From Devosia sp. FJ2-5-3 (lineage in GTDB: Bacteria > Pseudomonadota > Alphaproteobacteria > Rhizobiales > Devosiaceae): a stretch of DNA of 64,000 nt. Positions 18,417 through 27,271 of the stretch are shown here, piece by piece (the stretch's first letter is position 1; each line of letters begins with the position of its first letter). The position numbers and the translations under genes are program-made. The notes beneath the pieces are model-generated. The model was not told where the DNA came from. It did not search any database and worked only from the letters and a program-made list of their open reading frames with translations. Where the stretch lies: NCBI RefSeq assembly GCF_029201545.1, contig NZ_CP104007.1, positions 716,501-780,500 of the forward strand. Reading direction: 5' to 3'.

Positions 18417-18791
18417 ATGCCCGAGGTAAATGTCGAGATCAATGGCCGCCGCTATCGCATGGCCTGCGAGGAAGGCCAGCAGAAGCGCCTGATTGCGCTG
18501 GCCGAACGCTTCAATACCCAGGTCGAAGAGCTCAAGGGCGCCGTCGGTGAAATCGGCGATACCCGCCTCACAGTCATGGCCGGAATAGCCGTGGTCGATG
18601 AGCTGGCCGAGGCCGAAAAGCGCATCGCCCGGCTTGAAGCGGAAGTGGCCGAGCTGACCCGGGCGGGCCACGAGATCGCCGACGAACTCGAACGGACCGA
18701 GCAGAAATTCTCCGCCAAGCTCGACGACGCCAGCCGCGTCCTCGAAGCGGTCGCCTCTACGCTTGACTCGACGGCCCCGCTGCCAAGCTGA
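18417..18791 (+). CDS. zapA: Cell division protein ZapA
   Basis: Z-ring-associated protein of 124 residues that cross-links FtsZ filaments at mid-cell. The globular N-terminus (VNVEINGRRYRMACEEGQQKRLIALAERFN) and the following long coiled coil (about 70-115) match ZapA. In many proteobacteria zapA is directly followed by the 6S RNA gene and ygfA. Here an acyltransferase gene separates them. It starts 3 bases after the DUF4164 gene. Confidence 0.9.
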   Translation: MPEVNVEINGRRYRMACEEGQQKRLIALAERFNTQVEELKGAVGEIGDTRLTVMAGIAVVDELAEAEKRIARLEAEVAELTRAGHEIADELERTEQKFSAKLDDASRVLEAVASTLDSTAPLPS

Positions 18792-18917
18792 GGCAGCTCT
18801 CTAATTAACCAGTATTATCTCTCCCGGGTTCTGTGGCGTCTGATTGACTTTACAGGCGTAGAGGTGTGCCCATATCGTCAATTCCCGTAGATATCTTTGA
18901 GATGTCTTGGGGGGGTG

Positions 18918-19973
18918 ATGGGTTCTTCAGTTCGACGAAAGTATGAAACACTGGATGCCCTTCGTGGTGTCGCGGCGATATTGGTAGTTCTGTTTCATAT
19001 ATCTCACGCCATTGGAGTTGTTGTGCCAAATGGGTATCTGGCTGTGGACATGTTTTTTGTTCTTAGCGGATTTGTCATCGCGCACAGCTATGATGATAGA
19101 CTGTCAGGCCGTGGTGGTTGGAAAATACTGGCCCGGGCGCGCATCATTCGCTTTTGGCCCTTAGTCGTGCTCGCCGCCATAATTTGTCTTTTAAAGGCGC
19201 TGGCGTCGGAGATTGTGGACTCTGCTTCCGGCCTTCCCATCTCTATCGAAACGTCTGCTATATTTGCCTCGGTATTTCTTTTGCCGTTGCCAGTCGGTGG
19301 CGACAATTACCTGTTTCCAGCCAATGTTCCCCTTTGGACACTGGCGCTGGAGCTTTATCTCAGCGCCGCGTTCGCACTACTTTTCCCGCTTTTTGTCAGA
19401 AGGGGGCTCGCGTTGACGCTTCTTGTGAGTGGTATATGGCTGGCGGCGCTCATCGCAAATTTTGGGTCCAACGATCTCGGCGCTTCAGTCTCCACTTTCT
19501 GGGGCGGTGTGGCGCGGGCCAGTTTCGGCTTCCTGTTTGGCGTCGTGCTGTGCAGGTCCAATATTCGCCTCTCGGTGGGGCCGGTCCTGCCCGTGATGTT
19601 GCTTGTGCTTTTTCTCGCCTGGCCTGTGCCTGATGAAGTGCGCATGATCTACGACATGGCCTTCGTCTTCGTCGCGTCTCCACTCATTGTAATGCTCGGG
19701 GCGTCTTCCGAACCGCAGGGGGCACAGTTGCGGGTGGCGCATTATCTTGGCGCGATCTCCTTCAGCCTCTACATGCTTCACGGGCCGATCCAAGGAGGGA
19801 TTTTCGCCGCCGGTCGTGTGCTTGGTATCAGTCCCTTAAGCCTCGCCATCGTGTCGCTGGTTGTCCTGCTCATTCTATGCCCGCTGGTGGATCGCCTGTA
19901 TGACCAACCCGTGCGCAAGTTCTTGCGCCGTATACTGAACTCGGCGGAGGGGGCGCGGGCGCCCGCCGGATGA
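18918..19973 (+). CDS. Acyltransferase family 3 membrane protein
   Basis: Integral-membrane O-acyltransferase of 351 residues with about 10 hydrophobic segments. The family motifs are LDALRGVAAILVVLFHIS (catalytic His in the first helix), AVDMFFVLSGFVI, and PLWTLALELY for the SxE-like element. Relatives acetylate surface polysaccharides, peptidoglycan or lipids; the substrate cannot be assigned. The ATG at 18918 is preceded by a GGGGGGG run. The codon and base composition is clearly AT-richer than its neighbours, especially in the first 400 bases and the 125 bases upstream. It also splits the usual zapA-6S RNA-ygfA order. Both suggest a gene acquired by transfer. Confidence 0.87.
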   Translation: MGSSVRRKYETLDALRGVAAILVVLFHISHAIGVVVPNGYLAVDMFFVLSGFVIAHSYDDRLSGRGGWKILARARIIRFWPLVVLAAIICLLKALASEIVDSASGLPISIETSAIFASVFLLPLPVGGDNYLFPANVPLWTLALELYLSAAFALLFPLFVRRGLALTLLVSGIWLAALIANFGSNDLGASVSTFWGGVARASFGFLFGVVLCRSNIRLSVGPVLPVMLLVLFLAWPVPDEVRMIYDMAFVFVASPLIVMLGASSEPQGAQLRVAHYLGAISFSLYMLHGPIQGGIFAAGRVLGISPLSLAIVSLVVLLILCPLVDRLYDQPVRKFLRRILNSAEGARAPAG

Positions 19974-20039
19974 TTGGGCAAGGCGTAAACTCTCTGCGAA
20001 AAACGCAATGCGCCGTTTGCAGCGGCGCACCGAAGCGCC

Positions 20040-20206
20040 TATATCTGTGTCGCTGCCCGGCGCGTGAGGACTTCATATTCCTGGGGCCTTAATCGATCTT
20101 GAGGGAGCTGTCCCTGACCGGGCCCGTGGGCTCGGACATACGGCGCCCACCTACGTGAGTAGGTTCCCGGGATCGCACGTCCCACGGCCAGGGTGGCCCC
20201 TATTTT
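20040..20206 (+). ncRNA. ssrS: 6S RNA
   Basis: This non-coding stretch immediately upstream of 5-formyl-THF cyclo-ligase has the features of alphaproteobacterial 6S RNA, which binds the sigma70 RNA polymerase holoenzyme and represses transcription in stationary phase. GGGGCC (20083-20088) can pair with GGCCCC (20195-20200) to close the molecule. CGATC (20094-20098) pairs with GATCG (20170-20174). CCTAC-GTGA-GTAGG (20150-20163) forms a terminal-arm hairpin, and a run of five T (20202-20206) follows. The ends are approximate. The ygfA linkage is the usual context, though zapA is displaced here by an acyltransferase gene. Confidence 0.82.
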
Positions 20207-20239
20207 TCTGGTGAGCAAAGTCGAGGGCTGGAAACCGGC

Positions 20240-20827
20240 ATGGCGGAAGAGGCGATGGACGCGGCAAAAGCCGCATTGCGCAGAGATGCGCATGCGCGGC
20301 GAGCCGCCATTCCGCCCGATGCCCGCACTGAACATGCCGCCTTGATCGCCGGGCTGTTCTTCCAGCATATTGCCTATGGGCCCGACGATGTCATCGCCGG
20401 CTATTGGCGCATTCGGGACGAAACCGACTGCAAGCCTATCCTCATTCGCCTGATGGATAACGGCCAGAAGGTCGTCCTGCCGGTCGTTGCAGGCGAGGAC
20501 GCGCCGCTCGATCTGCGCCTCTGGGAAGCGGATGCCCCGCTTTACGAAGCCGGTTTCGGAACGCTTGCGCCGTCCGATCTGGCGCCGCGCGCCGTCCCGG
20601 ACCTTATTCTCGTCCCCCTCCTCGGTTTTGACGGCAAGGGCACGCGGCTTGGCTATGGCGGCGGCTATTACGACCGCACCATCGCTGCGCTCGAGAAAAA
20701 GCCGCTTCTCGTGGGACTGGCTTTCTCGGCCCAGGAATTTGACGAAATACCGCGCGAGGCGCATGACGTGCCGCTCGATGCGGTCATAACAGAAGAGGGC
20801 GTCCGGTTCTTCGGCGCGACGGAATGA
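20240..20827 (+). CDS. ygfA: 5-formyltetrahydrofolate cyclo-ligase
   Basis: Cytosolic enzyme of 195 residues that converts 5-formyl-THF to 5,10-methenyl-THF using ATP. The N-terminal KAALRRDAHARRAAI fits the nucleotide-binding start. The C-terminal signature GKGTRLGYGGGYYDR is diagnostic of the family and includes the ATP-contact glycines. It directly follows the 6S RNA, from whose transcript it may be expressed by read-through as in E. coli. Its stop codon overlaps the start of the next gene by 4 bases, so the two are translationally coupled. The ATG at 20240 is used; a second in-frame ATG lies 15 bases downstream. Confidence 0.93.
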   Translation: MAEEAMDAAKAALRRDAHARRAAIPPDARTEHAALIAGLFFQHIAYGPDDVIAGYWRIRDETDCKPILIRLMDNGQKVVLPVVAGEDAPLDLRLWEADAPLYEAGFGTLAPSDLAPRAVPDLILVPLLGFDGKGTRLGYGGGYYDRTIAALEKKPLLVGLAFSAQEFDEIPREAHDVPLDAVITEEGVRFFGATE

Positions 20828-21639
20828 GACTATTGTTTTTGGGCGATGTGGTGGGCCGGGCCGGCCGCGATGCGGTCAGCGAGCGCCTCCCGGGGCTGAT
20901 CGCCCGCCACGGCTTCGACTTCGTCGTGGTCAATGGCGAAAACGCCAGCCATGGCAAGGGCCTGATCGAATCCCACTATCGCCTGCTACGTGATGCCGGT
21001 GCCGATATCGTCACCCTGGGCGACCATGCCTTCGACCAGCGCGAAACGCTGAGCTTTATCCAGCGGGAGGGTACCCTCATCCGCCCGATCAACATGGTCA
21101 ATGGCACGCCGGGGCGGGGCGCCATGATGGTCGAAGGGCGCAATGGTCATCGCGTTCTGGTCATCAACGCCCTGGGCCGCGTGTTCATGCCGCCCATCGA
21201 CGATCCCTTCCGTGCCGTGGAAGCGGCCATCGCCGCATGTCCCCTCGGCGAGGTCGCCGACGCCATCATTGTCGATTTTCACACCGAGGCCACGTCGGAA
21301 ATCCAGGCCATGGGCTTCTTCCTCGATGGCAAGGCGACGCTGGTGGTGGGAACGCACACCCATATCCCCACCTCGGACCACCGCATTCTTCGGAACGGCA
21401 CGGCGCTGATGGCCGATGCCGGCATGTGCGGCGATTTCGACAGCATTATCGGGGTCGAGGCCGACGAGCCTCTCAATCGCTTCCTCACCGGCATTCCCAA
21501 TGGGCGGTTTACGCCGGCCGATGGCGAGGCGACCCTTTGCGGGGTGGCTGTCGAGACCGATCCGCGCACTGGCCTTGCCACAAAGGTCATGCCGGTCCGC
21601 ATCGGCGGCACGCTGGCCCAGGCCGAGCCGAATTTCTAA
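20824..21639 (+). CDS. YmdB-type metallophosphodiesterase (TIGR00282 family)
   Basis: Calcineurin-like metallophosphoesterase of 271 residues. The metal-binding motifs are in order: FLGDVVGRAGRD, VNGENASHGKG, TLGDHAFDQ, DFHTEATSE, and VGTHTHIPTSD. This order is diagnostic for the YmdB/DR1281 group, which has 2',3'-cyclic nucleotide phosphodiesterase activity in Bacillus. It overlaps ygfA by 4 bases (ATGA), so the pair is an operon, a neighbourhood seen in other Hyphomicrobiales. The protein is cytosolic with no signal peptide. Confidence 0.9.
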   Translation: MRLLFLGDVVGRAGRDAVSERLPGLIARHGFDFVVVNGENASHGKGLIESHYRLLRDAGADIVTLGDHAFDQRETLSFIQREGTLIRPINMVNGTPGRGAMMVEGRNGHRVLVINALGRVFMPPIDDPFRAVEAAIAACPLGEVADAIIVDFHTEATSEIQAMGFFLDGKATLVVGTHTHIPTSDHRILRNGTALMADAGMCGDFDSIIGVEADEPLNRFLTGIPNGRFTPADGEATLCGVAVETDPRTGLATKVMPVRIGGTLAQAEPNF

Positions 21640-21728
21640 GGCCGATGGCCGGGTGCATTTTTGGCTCGACATCGTTTGCGCACATTTGCAGGTTCGATAT
21701 GGTCCCGCCTCGGGCCGGGGGGCGGATA

Positions 21729-22118
21729 ATGGAGATAATGGGTAAGATCAGTCGTACGGGGGTAGTGGCGCTGGCTCTGCTGATGGTCCAGCCGGTCGTT
21801 GCGCAGCAAGACATCCTCCTTCTTCCGGTAGAGCGCGCGACGGTCAGCATCGATTCCGCTACCGGCGATACCCTGCTCCTCATCTGGCTGTCCCAGCGCG
21901 GGCGGGAGGGCTTTACCGATTTTTCCCACCAGCACATTGGCAGCCGGGTCGACGTCATGGTCGATGGCGAAGTCCTGACCTCGCCCTTCATCCAGTCGCC
22001 CATCCAGTCCGAACTGTTGATGATCTCGGGTGGCTTTAGCCAGGAAGAGGCCGAGATTCTGGCCGAAAAGCTGACCGCGGATGGCGGGGGCATCGGCGTA
22101 CGCCCCTTTGCGCCCTAG
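21729..22118 (+). CDS. Exported stand-alone SecD P1-head-like domain protein
   Basis: Small protein of 129 residues with a signal peptide (about 1-25, ending PVVAQQ). The mature part reads like the P1 'head' subdomain of the translocation protein SecD. A strand/helix with LSQRGREGFTDFSHQHIGS precedes VDVMVDGEVLTSPFIQSPI, and the Gly-Phe element SGGFSQEEAEILAEKL ends the domain. In SecD the same order reads FxxxT...vGxxlAIvlDGxV.saPxi...i.G.Fs..EA..LA. No transmembrane channel is present, so this is a free periplasmic domain with unknown role. The ATG at 21729 follows a G-rich ribosome-site-like run; an ATG 9 bases downstream is possible. It is isolated between a phosphodiesterase gene and yebC. 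Confidence 0.72.
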   Translation: MEIMGKISRTGVVALALLMVQPVVAQQDILLLPVERATVSIDSATGDTLLLIWLSQRGREGFTDFSHQHIGSRVDVMVDGEVLTSPFIQSPIQSELLMISGGFSQEEAEILAEKLTADGGGIGVRPFAP

Positions 22119-22215
22119 CTTTTCTGCCGCGTCGTGGCCTGGGTGCTTCACAATTGGCGCGTGTTTGCATATAAGGCCCCACCTATTCCCACAGTCATAG
22201 AGTTCGGGGTGACCG

Positions 22216-22962
22216 ATGGCCGGCCATTCACACGCCAAGAATATCATGCACCGCAAGGGCAAGTCGGACGCGATCCGGTCCAAGATCTTTTCCAAGCTCG
22301 CCCGCGAAATCACCGTGGCCGCGAAGATGGGCCAGCCCGATCCCGCGTTCAATCCGCGCCTGCGCCTTGCCATCACCAATGCGCGCGCCCAGTCCATGCC
22401 CAAGGACAATATCGAGCGCGCTGTGAAAAAGGCGTCCGGCGGCGATGCCGAGAACTATGACGAAATCCGCTATGAGGGCTATGGCCCGGGTGGTGTGGCC
22501 GTCATCGTCGAGGCGCTGACCGACAACCGCAACCGCACCGCTTCGAATGTGCGCTCCTATTTCTCCAAGAATGGCGGGGCCCTGGGCGAAACCGGTTCGG
22601 TGGGCTTCATGTTCGACCGCGTCGGCGAGATTACCTACCCGGCCGAGATCGGCTCTGAAGACAAGGTCATGGAAGCGGCCATCGAGGCCGGTGCCGACGA
22701 CGTCGAGAGCGATGATGAAGGGCACTATGTCTACACCAGCTTCGAGAGCATGGCCGAAGTGGCCGGCGCGCTTGAAAAGGTGCTGGGCGAAGCCGAGTCG
22801 GTGAAGGCGATCTGGAGGCCCCAGACCTCTACCCCGATCGACGCCGACAAGGGCGCGACACTGATGAAGCTCATCAACACGCTCGAGGAAGATGATGACG
22901 TCCAGAACGTCTACGCCAATTTCGAGCTGAGCGACGAAGACGCGGCGAAACTGGCGTCCTGA
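22216..22962 (+). CDS. yebC: YebC/PmpR family DNA-binding or translation-assisting protein
   Basis: Cytosolic protein of 248 residues. The start [20 protein letters not shown] and the internal [22 protein letters not shown] are diagnostic of the YebC/TACO1 family. Members act as transcription regulators (PmpR) and, per more recent work on homologues, help ribosomes through proline-rich stretches. Length and motif order are standard. It stands alone, about 95 bases after the SecD-head-like gene, and ends in a strong terminator. In many alphaproteobacteria it lies close upstream of ruvC; here a GGDEF gene on the other strand intervenes. Confidence 0.95.
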   Translation: MAGHSHAKNIMHRKGKSDAIRSKIFSKLAREITVAAKMGQPDPAFNPRLRLAITNARAQSMPKDNIERAVKKASGGDAENYDEIRYEGYGPGGVAVIVEALTDNRNRTASNVRSYFSKNGGALGETGSVGFMFDRVGEITYPAEIGSEDKVMEAAIEAGADDVESDDEGHYVYTSFESMAEVAGALEKVLGEAESVKAIWRPQTSTPIDADKGATLMKLINTLEEDDDVQNVYANFELSDEDAAKLAS

Positions 22963-22994
22963 GGTCCCCTGGGGCCGAAGCGAATTGACCCAAC

Positions 22995-23022
22995 GGCCCC
23001 CGCCTCGTGCGGGGGCTTTTTT
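22995..23022 (+). terminator. Rho-independent terminator of yebC
   Basis: GCCCCCGC-CTCGT-GCGGGGGC is followed by six T residues, in the gap between the convergent yebC and GGDEF genes. Confidence 0.92.
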
Positions 23023-23029
23023 GCCCGGC

Positions 23030-23854
23030 CTATGCCCGCTTACGCATGTCGATGGTGGGCATCCCGGTGGTGTACTGGATATTGGCGCAGTTGCGCCCGG
23101 CTCGCTTGGCGCCATAGAGACGCTGGTCGGCGATGCGGAACAGCTCGGCAAAACTCGTTGTGTGCTCGAACACCGCACCCCCTATGCTCACGGCAAGGCG
23201 GTGATGGCGGCCGTCGGGGCAGAAGCTAGACAAATTGACCGAGCGCCGGATGCGTTCTGCCACGGCCTCGGCGGCCTTCTTGTCGACGCCCGGCAGGAAC
23301 ACGGCGAATTCCTCGCCGCCCATGCGCCCCACGAGGTCGCCGGCGCGCAGGACGCCGCGGATCGCCCGGGCAATGACCATCAGCGCTTCATCGCCATTGT
23401 CATGGCCAAAGAGATCGTTGATGACCTTGAAATTGTCGGCGTCGACCATGAGCAGGGCGCCGGCGCTGCGGCCTTCGCTCAACTGCATCTCAACCTTGGC
23501 CGTAAAGGCACCGCGATTGAGGCAGGCCGTCAGGCTGTCGGTGCGGGCGACCAATCCCAGTCGCCTATTGGTGATGGCCAGCCCACGCAGCCTTATTCCC
23601 AGATAGAGAAACAGGGGCACGGCCAGCCCGATGGGCAAGACGGTGGAACTGATCAAGGCGCGACGCATCGCCTCTGGCTCCAGGTCATGAAACATCAGCG
23701 CATTGAAGACGATCGAAATGACCACGCAGGCCAGGGTGCCGAACACCGTCCAGCGCGCGACGCTGGACCAGCCTTGCAGGGAGTTTACCATCTGAGGGGA
23801 CAGGTACATCGAGGACACTTTCGTCGAAATTGCAGGATAGCCGGAGGCAGTCAT
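23030..23854 (-). CDS. GGDEF-domain protein, probable diguanylate cyclase
   Basis: Membrane-bound enzyme of 274 residues expected to make cyclic di-GMP from two GTP. Two hydrophobic helices (about 36-55 and 66-89) precede a GGDEF domain (about 105-260). The active motif is GGEEF, in RMGGEEFAVFLPG, and DADNFKVINDLFGHDNGDEAL supplies the metal-binding Asp. No RxxD inhibitory site precedes the GGEEF, so product inhibition is probably weak. No sensory domain beyond the membrane part is seen. A cyclase could feed the PilZ domain of BcsA encoded elsewhere in this window, but nothing ties them specifically. The start is uncertain: an ATG at 23809 also fits before the first helix. Confidence 0.88.
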   Translation of the reverse strand: MTASGYPAISTKVSSMYLSPQMVNSLQGWSSVARWTVFGTLACVVISIVFNALMFHDLEPEAMRRALISSTVLPIGLAVPLFLYLGIRLRGLAITNRRLGLVARTDSLTACLNRGAFTAKVEMQLSEGRSAGALLMVDADNFKVINDLFGHDNGDEALMVIARAIRGVLRAGDLVGRMGGEEFAVFLPGVDKKAAEAVAERIRRSVNLSSFCPDGRHHRLAVSIGGAVFEHTTSFAELFRIADQRLYGAKRAGRNCANIQYTTGMPTIDMRKRA

Positions 23855-24157
23855 TGCTGACCGGCTCCCCGAAGCGAGTATTGCGTCGCTGCTGGTCTGC
23901 TCGCCCTAATCGGTGTCTTTCCGATAGCCGCGTCCAATGGCGATATCGGGGCAACGATATGCCCCCGAAGCGTCCTGTGACGTCATGATGATTCTATGCC
24001 CCTGAATTCCCGAGGCGAACGGTAGGCCCGCTTCCTCAACACGGCGTTCCTTCCAGGAGAGCAATTTTATCTATCTCGCCCCCCGGCTTCATGGGTGTGT
24101 TGCCAATTTGTTCACATTGGCCTTGGTAGTCTCATTGAAGCTGCTAGAAGGAAAGCC
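23855..24157. other. Intergenic region between divergent GGDEF gene and ruvC
   Basis: This 303-base gap between divergent genes has no convincing reading frame or RNA gene. It contains an 8-bp palindrome TGACGTCA (23978-23985). The sequence closest to ruvC has one GTTC (24111-24114) without the second GTTC that would make the alphaproteobacterial LexA box (GTTC-N7-GTTC), so SOS control of ruvCAB is not supported. Confidence 0.6.
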
Positions 24158-24664
24158 ATGAGAAAAACCGTGCGAATCATCGGCATCGATCCGGGCCTGC
24201 GCCGCTGTGGCTGGGGCATTGTCGATGCGCTGGACAACCGGCTGAGTTTCGTGGCCGCCGGCACGGTGACGCCACCGACCGACGGCTCGCTCGCCGAGCG
24301 CCTTGTGGTGCTGGCCGCCGGCATCGCCGATGTTCTATCCCTCCATCACCCCGACGAGGCGGCGGTGGAAGAGACCTTTGTCAATGCCGGGCCGCGCTCG
24401 GCCCTCATTCTCGGGCAGGCGCGCGGCGTGGTGCTGCTGACGCCGGCCCAGCACGGGCTGGAAGTGGCCGAATATGCCACCAACCTCGTCAAGAAATCGG
24501 TGGTCGGCACCGGCCACGCCGAAAAGAAGCAGGTGGAATTGATGGTGCGCACGCTCCTGCCCACTGCGAGTTTCAAGGGCGCCGACGCTGCCGATGCGCT
24601 GGCTGTCGCCATCTGCCACGCCCATCACCGGGTCTCCGCGCAAAGAACGAGGGCATTGATTTGA
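24158..24664 (+). CDS. ruvC: Crossover junction endodeoxyribonuclease RuvC
   Basis: Holliday-junction resolvase of 168 residues. The RNase-H-like catalytic acids are visible: Asp in [12 protein letters not shown] (residue 11), Glu in AAVEETFVN (about 71), and the C-terminal pair in [17 protein letters not shown]. The ATG at 24158 is preceded by AGAAGGA at 7 bases, so the frame opening at 24095 is ignored. It heads the ruvC-ruvA-ruvB operon; its stop codon overlaps the TTG start of ruvA. Confidence 0.96.
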   Translation: MRKTVRIIGIDPGLRRCGWGIVDALDNRLSFVAAGTVTPPTDGSLAERLVVLAAGIADVLSLHHPDEAAVEETFVNAGPRSALILGQARGVVLLTPAQHGLEVAEYATNLVKKSVVGTGHAEKKQVELMVRTLLPTASFKGADAADALAVAICHAHHRVSAQRTRALI

Positions 24665-25278
24665 TTGGCAAGCTCAAGGGGATGGTCGACAGCTTTGGCG
24701 ACGACTGGGTCCTGATCGATTGTGGCGGCGTCTGCTATGAGGTGCATTGCTCCAGCCGCACGCTGCAAACCCTGCCCAAAGTGGGCGAAGCGGCCGTGGT
24801 CTTCATCGAGACCATCGTGCGCGAAGATCTCATCCGGCTCTACGGATTTGCGAGCCAGGCCGAAAAGGCCTGGTTCCTGCTGTTGACCAGCGTGCAGGGA
24901 GTGGGGTCCAAGGTGGCCCTGGCCATTCTGTCGACGCTCAGCGCATCGGAACTCTCCAGTGCCATTGCGTTGCAGGACAAGGCCATGATCGGACGCGCCA
25001 ATGGCGTTGGCCCTAAACTGGCCGTACGCATCGTCACCGAACTCAAGGGCAAGGTCCCCGATGTGGGCGCCATTGACGCCGGAACACTTGGCCTGCAGGC
25101 GGCCCTAGGCGAGGGCATTGCCAGGTCCAATGTCGCCGATGCCGTCTCCGCGCTCACCAATCTGGGCTATTCCAGCGCGCAGGCGTCGGCAGTGCTCGCC
25201 CGGATCGTCGCCAGGGAAGGCGAGGATACGGCCACCGAAAAGCTGATCCGGCTGGGCCTGCGCGAGCTGAGCCAGTAG
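24661..25278 (+). CDS. ruvA: Holliday junction branch migration protein RuvA
   Basis: DNA-binding subunit of 205 residues that forms tetramers on Holliday junctions. The N-terminal OB-fold begins [30 protein letters not shown] and the two helix-hairpin-helix segments follow ([35 protein letters not shown]). The C-terminal domain that contacts RuvB covers about 155-205. The start is a TTG that overlaps the ruvC stop (TTGA), which is translational coupling; this gives the standard MIGKLKG start. ruvB follows after 72 bases. Confidence 0.95.
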   Translation: MIGKLKGMVDSFGDDWVLIDCGGVCYEVHCSSRTLQTLPKVGEAAVVFIETIVREDLIRLYGFASQAEKAWFLLLTSVQGVGSKVALAILSTLSASELSSAIALQDKAMIGRANGVGPKLAVRIVTELKGKVPDVGAIDAGTLGLQAALGEGIARSNVADAVSALTNLGYSSAQASAVLARIVAREGEDTATEKLIRLGLRELSQ

Positions 25279-25350
25279 AGTGGGCCGCCCTATCGCTAAA
25301 ATCTTCGACGTCCCGGCGTCAAAATACATTCCCGGAATGGAACTGCTCTC

Positions 25351-26394
25351 TTGACCACCTTGACCTCCGCCAGCGCCGGCCGCGACGATAATTTCGACGT
25401 TTCCCTGCGCCCGTCCGGCTTTGCCGATTTCGTGGGACAGGCGGATGCGCGCGCCAATCTCGAAGTGTTCATCGAGGCGGCCAAGAAGCGCGGTGCCGCG
25501 CTCGACCACGTACTCTTCGTCGGTCCGCCCGGCCTGGGCAAGACCACGCTGGCCCAGATCATCGCCAAGGAACTGGGCGTCGGCTTTCGCGCCACGTCCG
25601 GTCCGGTCATCGCCAAGGCAGGTGACCTCGCCGCGCTCCTCACCAATCTCGAAGATCGCGACGTGCTCTTCATCGACGAAATCCACCGCCTCAACCCGGC
25701 CATCGAGGAAGTCCTCTATCCGGCCATGGAGGATTTCCAGCTCGACCTCATCATCGGCGAGGGCCCGGCCGCGCGGTCCGTCCGCATCGACCTGGCAAAA
25801 TTCACGCTGGTCGGCGCGACCACCCGCGCGGGCCTGCTCACCACGCCCTTGCGCGACCGCTTCGGCATCCCTGTCCGGCTCAATTTCTATACGCCCGAAG
25901 AGTTGGTCAGCATCGTGACGCGCGGCGCCCGCCTCATGGGCATGCCGCTGGCGCCTGATGGTGCTCTCGAGATTGCGCGCCGGTCGCGCGGCACGCCGCG
26001 TATCGCTGGTCGACTGCTGCGCCGGGTCATCGATTTCGCCCTGGTGGATGGGGCGGCGGAAGTGAACCGTCTCCTGGCCGACAAGGCTCTGCTGCGACTG
26101 GATGTCGACGCCCGCGGCCTCGATCAGCTCGACCGGCGCTATCTCACCACCATCGCGGATTTCTATGGCGGCGGACCTGTCGGCATCGAGACCATTGCGG
26201 CTGCCCTGTCCGAACCCCGGGATGCCATTGAGGAAATCGTCGAACCCTACCTCCTCCAGCAGGGTTTCATCCAGCGCACCTCGCGGGGTCGCATGCTGAC
26301 CGGCATAGCCTTCCAGCACCTCAACCGCGCCGTGCCCCAGGGCTTTGTGGGCGTGCAGGCCACGCTGTTCGATGATGGCACTGAGCAAAGCTGA
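25351..26394 (+). CDS. ruvB: Holliday junction branch migration ATPase RuvB
   Basis: AAA+ motor of 347 residues that drives branch migration with RuvA. Walker A is GPPGLGKTT (about 58-66), Walker B lies in [10 protein letters not shown], and sensor 1 is in [20 protein letters not shown]. The winged-helix C-terminal domain ends with [12 protein letters not shown]. The predicted start is a TTG at 25351, giving [10 protein letters not shown]; no ATG fits before the conserved [11 protein letters not shown]. It completes ruvCAB. The next gene begins within 5 bases of its stop. Confidence 0.95.
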   Translation: MTTLTSASAGRDDNFDVSLRPSGFADFVGQADARANLEVFIEAAKKRGAALDHVLFVGPPGLGKTTLAQIIAKELGVGFRATSGPVIAKAGDLAALLTNLEDRDVLFIDEIHRLNPAIEEVLYPAMEDFQLDLIIGEGPAARSVRIDLAKFTLVGATTRAGLLTTPLRDRFGIPVRLNFYTPEELVSIVTRGARLMGMPLAPDGALEIARRSRGTPRIAGRLLRRVIDFALVDGAAEVNRLLADKALLRLDVDARGLDQLDRRYLTTIADFYGGGPVGIETIAAALSEPRDAIEEIVEPYLLQQGFIQRTSRGRMLTGIAFQHLNRAVPQGFVGVQATLFDDGTEQS

Positions 26395-26398
26395 GCCC

Positions 26399-27271
26399 AT
26401 GAGAAGGCTGGCGAAATCTGCGCTGAAGGCCGGGCTTCGCCTGGCCAATGCACAGATGTGGATCGACCCTGCCCATGTGCGTATCGCCCGCTATCGGCCT
26501 GATATTCCGGCGTGGCCCGCCGACCTTCCCCTGCGCATTGCCATGCTCAGCGATTTCCATATCGGCGAACCCTGGCTCGGCTTGCGGGCGCTGGAACAGC
26601 TGGTCAGTCGGACCAATGACCTGGCGCCCGATATCATCCTGCTGCTCGGCGATTACGAAGACGGCCCGCGCTATTCCCGCCCCGTCGCTCCCGAACTCTG
26701 GGCGGCCGCGCTGGGCCGGCTCAGAGCACCACTCGGCGTCCATGCTGTCCTCGGCAATCACGACTATGCGCCGGAAGGGAAGCGGCGCCGCCTCGCCGCC
26801 TTCGCGCCGCCGGCCCAGAAAGCGCTGGAAAGCCAAGGCATTGGCGTCTACGTCAATCGTGCAGTCCGGGTCGATTGGCGGGGCAGGCATTTCTGGTTGG
26901 CCGGCTTGGGCGACCTCGTTGCCGAGCATGAAGATGGCCGCAGACTGGCAAATCTGCCGGAGACGCTGGCCCAGATCAGTGATGACGCCCCCGTGCTCCT
27001 GATGGCGCACGAACCCGACAGTTTTGCCGAAATTGGCGACAGGGTGGCACTGACCATTTCGGGACACCATCATCGCGGGCAGATCCGTTTTTTCGGCTAT
27101 GCCCCGGTTGTGCCTTCGCTCTATCGGCAGCGTTTCCTGCATGGGCACATCGTCGAGAAGGGCCGTCACCTCATTGTCGGCAGCGGGCTCGGGCATTCCG
27201 GCCTGCCGCTGCGGCTCGATGCGCCGCCGGAAATCGTCATGATCGAACTGGGAGAACCGAATGCAAGCTGA
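26399..27271 (+). CDS. Calcineurin-like metallophosphoesterase (YkuE/YaeI type)
   Basis: Phosphoesterase of 290 residues with all five dinuclear-metal motifs in order: SDFHIGE, LLGDYEDG, GNHDY, AHEPD, and SGHHHRGQ. The order and spacing match the YkuE/YaeI group, some members of which act at the membrane on lipid-like phosphates. The N-terminus (LAKSALKAGLRLANAQMW) is amphipathic rather than a clear transmembrane helix. The ATG at 26399 is 4 bases after ruvB, and the 3' end overlaps the NUDIX gene by 11 bases, so it lies within one long operon from ruvC to the Tol genes. Its presence between ruvB and ybgC is unusual compared with the classic ruvCAB-ybgC order. Confidence 0.85.
   Translation: MRRLAKSALKAGLRLANAQMWIDPAHVRIARYRPDIPAWPADLPLRIAMLSDFHIGEPWLGLRALEQLVSRTNDLAPDIILLLGDYEDGPRYSRPVAPELWAAALGRLRAPLGVHAVLGNHDYAPEGKRRRLAAFAPPAQKALESQGIGVYVNRAVRVDWRGRHFWLAGLGDLVAEHEDGRRLANLPETLAQISDDAPVLLMAHEPDSFAEIGDRVALTISGHHHRGQIRFFGYAPVVPSLYRQRFLHGHIVEKGRHLIVGSGLGHSGLPLRLDAPPEIVMIELGEPNAS

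Noticed and set aside
24100..24157. LexA (SOS) box upstream of ruvC
   Set aside because: One GTTC half site is present, but the second GTTC at 7-base spacing is absent.
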